Position numbers and translations under genes: made by a program
Origin: Ustilaginoidea virens
Lineage: Eukaryota > Ascomycota > Sordariomycetes > Hypocreales > Clavicipitaceae
Assembly (NCBI RefSeq): GCF_000687475.1
Contig: NC_057318.1
Coordinates: 3,472,001 to 3,536,000 of the forward strand
Length of the DNA stretch: 64,000 nt
Direction of reading: 5' to 3'
Part shown: positions 59,601-64,000 of the stretch, piece after piece
How positions within the stretch are numbered: position 1 is the first letter of the stretch
Layout: the number at the start of each line of letters is the position of its first letter
The notes under the pieces: model-generated
What the model was told of the DNA's origin: nothing
The model's input: only the letters and a program-made list of their open reading frames with translations
Database searches by the model: none

Positions 59601-61620
59601 AAATACCTATATGCCCTAGCCGCATATGCCAAATGCCGGCTAATTGTAATAGCTTCTGATATTCTATATCAACAGCTATAGGGGCAGGAGTAGGGCTAGT
59701 AGCCGCTACAGGATTTTCGCTAGTCGTAATAGCGGGAGAGTTAGTAGTAAGGCTAATAGCCTTTATAGGTTCCTTACTAGTCGCAGTAGTAGGAACGTCA
59801 CTAGTCGTAATAGCAGGCTCTTCGCTAGTCATAATAGCGGGAACAGGGGTAATAGTAGTATCCTCAGGATCACTATAATCAGTAGGGTTAGTAGGGCTAG
59901 GGACCTCTACTATTATACTATTAGTAATAGTATAATAGCTGCAAGGTTAATGCAGTAGTAGTATGTCTATTCCTTTCTATAGAAGGAAAAAACCATATTT
60001 TTCAAAGTTAAAAATACCGATGCATTTACGGCTTACTAACCAAAGCTGATTTTTAATTAGTACCCCTTTAGCGGCATAGTGCTTTACACCGCTAATAATG
60101 TTAATATCCAAGGTAGGAATATATAGTGCATTCTTAAGCTCTATAATACCCTATTTAGTAGGATTAACGCCCTATAGCACAGTAAATCGTGCTATACCCC
60201 AACTAGTAGGGGAAATAGGGCCACCACCAGTAGTAATTACAAGCTTATCATTCTTCTTAAAATAGTAAAAAGTGGTAAAATGCTTCTTATTATTAATAAT
60301 ATAATAAGTAGAGCCTGTATCGTAAAGGAAGGCATCCTTTAGAGTCCTACCACCTAATTTAGCACTATAGCTTATAGCTAAGGGCTAGTTATCAGTAGAT
60401 ATAGTAGTAGAAGAAGAGGAATAGGATATATTAGTATCCTAAGTATTATAATTGCCTATAATAAAGGCCTCAACATCTTGCTATTTGCTGCTATTATTAG
60501 AGTCTTATTTCTTCTTCTGTTGCTATTTCTTTTTCCTATTATTAGTAGAATTATTCTTACTATTATTAGTAGAAGCAGCATTAGTAGACCCTTTATTCTT
60601 AGAGTCTTTAGAAGCCTTAAGCTGCTTAGGGTTATTATTAGTAGCTACCTTATTAGACCCTTTAGAACGCTATTCTTCTAGTAGGTTAACTATAAAATAC
60701 TAGAGGTTAAATTTGCTGCTGTTAATAACGCCCTAGGCGCTATATGCCCTAATCATAGAGCATTAGCATTCCATCCAGCGGGTAAATACCCCCTCTATAG
60801 CCCAAAGGTATTAGTTAATTTAGTCGAAAGAGTCAATCTTAGAACCTAAAATTCTAAGGCGAAAAATATAGCTATTAAATTCGCTATTAAAAGCCTCTAA
60901 AGTGCCTTTATAACCGGTAAATATAAGGGTATGAAAGGTAGGATATAAATATACTCGCTATACTTCTAGTAAGTAGCAATACTAGGCCACTAGCAAAAGG
61001 TAGGCTTCCTCTAGGTCATTACACCAATCTATAGCCTCTACAGCTTCTTCACCACAGCTATTCTTTAGCATTAGTAGTAGAAGTGCCTGCTCAGACTCAT
61101 TAAAGTGCCTTGCTATAGAGGGGTCGTTAACAAAGTTAGCTATTTTAAAGGCCCTAAGTTGTATAGTAAGGGCCTGCTTCCACTAGTCGAAATTATAGGG
61201 GCTTTTTAGCTTTTAGGATTCCTTAAAGCGGTTGGCAGTCTTCGCTAATTCTTTAATAGCCCTATCACTAATTTAATTAGTAATAGTTGTTATTGGTGGC
61301 GTTATGTAAATAGGCTCTTTACCCTTATATTTTATAGGGGTAGAAGGTTGGTCAATTTCCATAACGTCAGCTTCACTATTATCATCCTTAGTGGTAATCG
61401 TAGTAGAAGGTCCAGCTTTAATAGCTTTAGTAGGCTTCTTATTAGTAGCCTGGGTAGCCTAGGTATCGTTATTTTGCCTACTAACTAGGCCCTATATAAG
61501 GTCAGTTAGTATATTCATCTAGGACTTCATATCGTCTATATCCAGCTGTAGTTGTATATTAGTATCAGCTTCAATATCAGATTTAGGGACCTTATAGGTA
61601 GAAGACCCTGTTTCTGCCAT
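56632..61620 (-). pseudogene. Copia-C4 gag-pol polyprotein, RIP-degraded
   Basis: Gag starts MAETGSSTYKVPKSD at 61620 with an intact ATG; gag helices include LQLDIDDMKSQMNILTDLI (about 61555-61500). Gag's Lys/Asn-rich tail lies near 60600-60500 and the protease region near 60350-60290. GAG-pre-integrase GIWHMRLGHIGI lies near 59635-59599. The integrase end and Pro-rich hinge cover about 59200-58350. RT: FMQVEGKDFQHTYTSTSIPP near 58055-58000, YMDIPDGFLKFTESLLL near 57890. RNase H: a 144-codon frame (57279-56845) starting MWLMMMTRPDLAFPTQYLSR and containing TAYSDSNFAGCKE (Asp to Asn in the SDSDF box) and CPIPLYCDN; end at 56632. Inactive. Confidence 0.85.
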
Positions 61621-62365
61621 TATAGGCAAAAAAGGTCTAAAAATCCGTTGAAAAATAGTGCCGATAGTTATAAAACAGAGGAATAACTAGCTGAATAGCT
61701 AGCAAAATAGTCGAATAATAAGCTGGAAAGTTAGTAAATATAGTGGCTAGTAGCCTACTATAAAAGGTAACCGCAGAATATAGCGGTAGGTCTCAATATA
61801 AAAGCATAGATGCCGTAGGCGTTGTGCAAATCCGTATTATAGCATTAGTGTTGAAGGTGCTTATTTAGTGCCGTAATATAAAGGTGCCGTAAGTGCCGTA
61901 GGTGCCGTAGGTGCCGTGGGTGCTATAGGTGCCGTAATATAAGAGGTGCCGTAAGTGCCGTACCAAAAGTGCTATAAGTAGAAGAGTATAATAGGTGCCG
62001 TACAGTGCAGTGGGTGTCGTGCACTAGGTGTAAAAGTGTTATACAGTGGTATAATGTGGTAGATATCACACTATAAAATCCGTAGGTGCTATAGGTTACG
62101 CCGAAAAATAACGTAAGGTTACGCTAAAAGTGCCGTAAGGTTATGCCGTAAATTGCCGTTAGGTATGCCGTTAATTGCCGCAGGGTAATGCCGTAGGTAA
62201 TAGAGGGTAAGCCAAAGGTGATAATAGGTAAGCCGAAGTTAATAAGGGTAAGCCGAAGATACTAAAAGATAGCTATATTAGTAGTACTAATAAGCAAAAG
62301 AGACCAAAGGGTAAACACAAAAAGGTAAGGTAAAAACAAAGAAGTAAAAACCCGGGCTTATAACC

Positions 62366-63105
62366 TATTGCAATTCTCAAGGTCACTATAAAAGCAGAGC
62401 CTTACTAGCTAGCTAGATGGCACGAGACTGTCTGCGACCTGTGACTTAATCTTAGTATAAATACTAGATTTTTCACTAAGTCCTAAGACTATATAAGTGC
62501 TATAAAGCGAGGCAAGTGTAAAGGCAAGGCAAATATAAGATAACCAGAATAAAGCAGGGAAAGTGGGAGTTAAGAGGCATGTAGTGCATTAATAGGTTCG
62601 ATTGTGCTGCCCTTTAACTATATAGAAAGAAGGGGGAAAGCTATCCTATATATATACGAAGGAGGGGTGGGCCTAGGCATCCAGGGTAGCCAGTAAGAGA
62701 GCTCCCTGTAATGCTTATTACTAACCCCGCTATATCCGACTAACCCCGCTATATCCGGCCACCCCAACCACCACGTTAGTGACTAATTACCACGCTAGTA
62801 ACTAGCCACCACGCTAGTAACTAACCACCACACTAGTAGACTAGCCATCACGCTAGTAGGCCGCCACCACGCTAGTAGGCCACCACGCTAATTTAGCAAT
62901 GCCACACCTTTTTAACAAGGCCTACCTTAAGGCCTACTTACTTAATATACAGTAAATAATCCACTGAAAATCCTTAAGGTAAAAGGCAAAGGCCTAAGGT
63001 TGGTAAGACTACCGTAAGTCCCAGAGGCGGTATAAGGGCCAGAAGGTTAGTAGGCCAATAGGGCATTAGGCCCGCAGCCTAGTAGGCTACTATAAGATTT
63101 TAACA
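62366..63105 (-). repeat. Copia-C4 LTR 2 (740 bp, shared middle copy)
   Basis: tattgcaatt...gattttaaca. Preceded by the primer site cccgggcttataacc (62351-62365). Followed directly by a partial leader instead of host DNA. Confidence 0.9.
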
Positions 63106-63202
63106 GATAGCTATATTAGTAGTACTAATAAGCAAAAGAGACTAAGGGGTGAACACAAAAAGGTAGGGTTAAAACAAAGAAGTAAAACCCGGGCTCATAA
63201 CC
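63106..63202 (-). repeat. 97 bp duplicate of the Copia-C leader and primer site
   Basis: gatagctatattagtagtac...cccgggctcataacc matches 62268-62365 with a few differences. It is all that remains of the internal region of the second unit. Confidence 0.9.
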
Positions 63203-63914
63203 TGTTGCAATTCTCAAGGTCACTATAAAAGCAGAGCCTTACTAGCTAGCTAAATGGCACGAGACTGTCTGCGACCTGTGAACTAATCTTAGTATAAATA
63301 CTAGATTTTTCACTAAGTCCTAAGACTATACAAGTGCTATAAAGCAGGGCAAGTATAAAGGCAAGGCAAATATAAGATAACCAGAAAACGCAGGGAAGGT
63401 AAGAAGTTAAGAGGCATATAGTGCATTAACAGACTCGATTATGCTACCCTTCAACTATCTAGAAAGAAGGGGGAAAGCTATCTTATATATACACGAAGGA
63501 GGGGTGGGCCCAGGCATTCAGGGTAGCCAGTAAAAAGGCTCCCCGTAATGCTCGCTATGATACGTCAGCAACCCCGCTATATCCGGCCTTTCCAACCACC
63601 CTAACCACCGCACTAGTAATTAGTCACCACGCTAGTGGACTAACCACCACACTAGTAGACTAGCCACCACACTAGTAGGCCGCCACCACACTAGTAGGCC
63701 CACCACGCTAATTTAGCAATGCCACACCTTTTTAATAAGGCCTACCTTACTTGATATACAGTAAATAATCCACTGAAAATCCTTAAGGTAAAAGGCAAAG
63801 GCCTAAGGTTGGTAGGACTACCGTAAGTCCAAGAGGCGGTATAAGGGCCAGAAGGTCAGTAAGCCAGTAGGGCATTAGGCCAGCAGCCTAATAGGCTACT
63901 ATAGGATTTTAATA
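63203..63914 (-). repeat. Copia-C4 LTR 3 (712 bp)
   Basis: tgttgcaatt...ggattttaata, where the final TA corresponds to CA. A shorter minisatellite accounts for the reduced length. Confidence 0.88.
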
Positions 63915-64000
63915 ATTATAATATCTACTTTACGATTTTTATATTACTATAAACCTTATAATTTAAAGCTTCTTTTTCCTTAGGTATCTATAATATATCC
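63915..64000. other. Flank to the right of the Copia-C4 array
   Basis: 86 bases of TA-rich sequence. The minus frame is open (IPKEKEALNYKVYSNIKIVK) and could be more Copia-X, but no family motif is present and no TSD links it to 55776. Confidence 0.3.

Larger units (their letters stand above)
55777..63914 (-). mobile_element. Copia-C4 tandem array: LTR, internal, LTR, leader stub, LTR
   Basis: Minus-strand Copia-C member with three LTRs: 55777-56513 (737 bp), 62366-63105 (740 bp) and 63203-63914 (712 bp). Between the first two is a full-length-type internal region. Between the last two is only a 97 bp copy of the leader plus primer site (63106-63202). The outer flanks do not match (atagt left, attat right), unlike every other element here. 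Unequal recombination, or fusion with an element deleted almost to two LTRs, would explain it. Confidence 0.85.

Noticed and set aside
7318..64000. TAA/TAG in place of Gln throughout, as if the genetic code were altered
   Set aside because: The two genes at 361 and 3595 use TAA and TAG as normal stops, and LTR pairs show CA to TA change directly; RIP explains it.

Overview
The window looks like a filamentous ascomycete (Pezizomycotina) chromosome. The evidence is short 66-81 bp spliceosomal introns in the left-hand gene, protein families common in these fungi, and a repeat compartment carrying the mark of repeat-induced point mutation (RIP): CA and TG turned into TA, with Gln codons CAA/CAG turned into TAA/TAG. 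A closer taxonomic assignment is not supported by what can be seen.

Positions 1-7317 are an ordinary balanced-GC gene segment. It holds an intronless short-chain dehydrogenase/reductase (361-1413) and a five-exon NmrA-like NAD(P)-binding protein (3595-4871), with about 2 kb of non-coding sequence on either side of the second gene. At about 7318 the composition changes abruptly to a TA-rich, gene-free state that lasts to the end.

Positions 7318-64000 are a nest of retrotransposons that can be unpacked almost completely by target-site duplications (TSDs). The oldest layer is a Copia element on the minus strand (called Copia-X; left LTR about 7318-7482), now scattered as fragments. Into it went a plus-strand Copia without most of integrase and RT (Copia-P, 9378-14197, TSD atatc), a minus-strand LINE with EN and RT (14456-20189, 15 bp TSD), a plus-strand chromodomain Gypsy (20304-55554, TSD attat) and a minus-strand Copia-C array (55777-63914). 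The Gypsy was itself split by Copia-A (22821-37546, TSD atata), by an internally deleted Copia-C2 (39298-44805, TSD aaatt) and by a full-length-type Copia-C3 (45775-53157, TSD aatat). Copia-A was split by Copia-B (26500-33739, TSD attag). Depth reaches four layers.

No protein in the repeat region is intact. Reading frames rejoin correctly across each insertion once the insert and one TSD copy are removed, which confirms the order of events. LTR pairs are equal in length for Gypsy, A, B, C2 and C3. Most differences between paired LTRs are CA/TG to TA changes, so hypermutation continued after the youngest insertions. Notable mechanistic points are an 11-nt self-complementarity between the Gypsy primer-binding site and its own LTR (Tf1/sushi-type self-priming), a half-tRNA-iMet primer site in three Copia families, a microhomology deletion that made a non-autonomous Copia-C, and an uncharacterised 2.1 kb region after the Gypsy chromodomain. 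I did not find a defence system, gene cluster or other clearly new biochemical system; the interest lies in the nested architecture and the replication signals.
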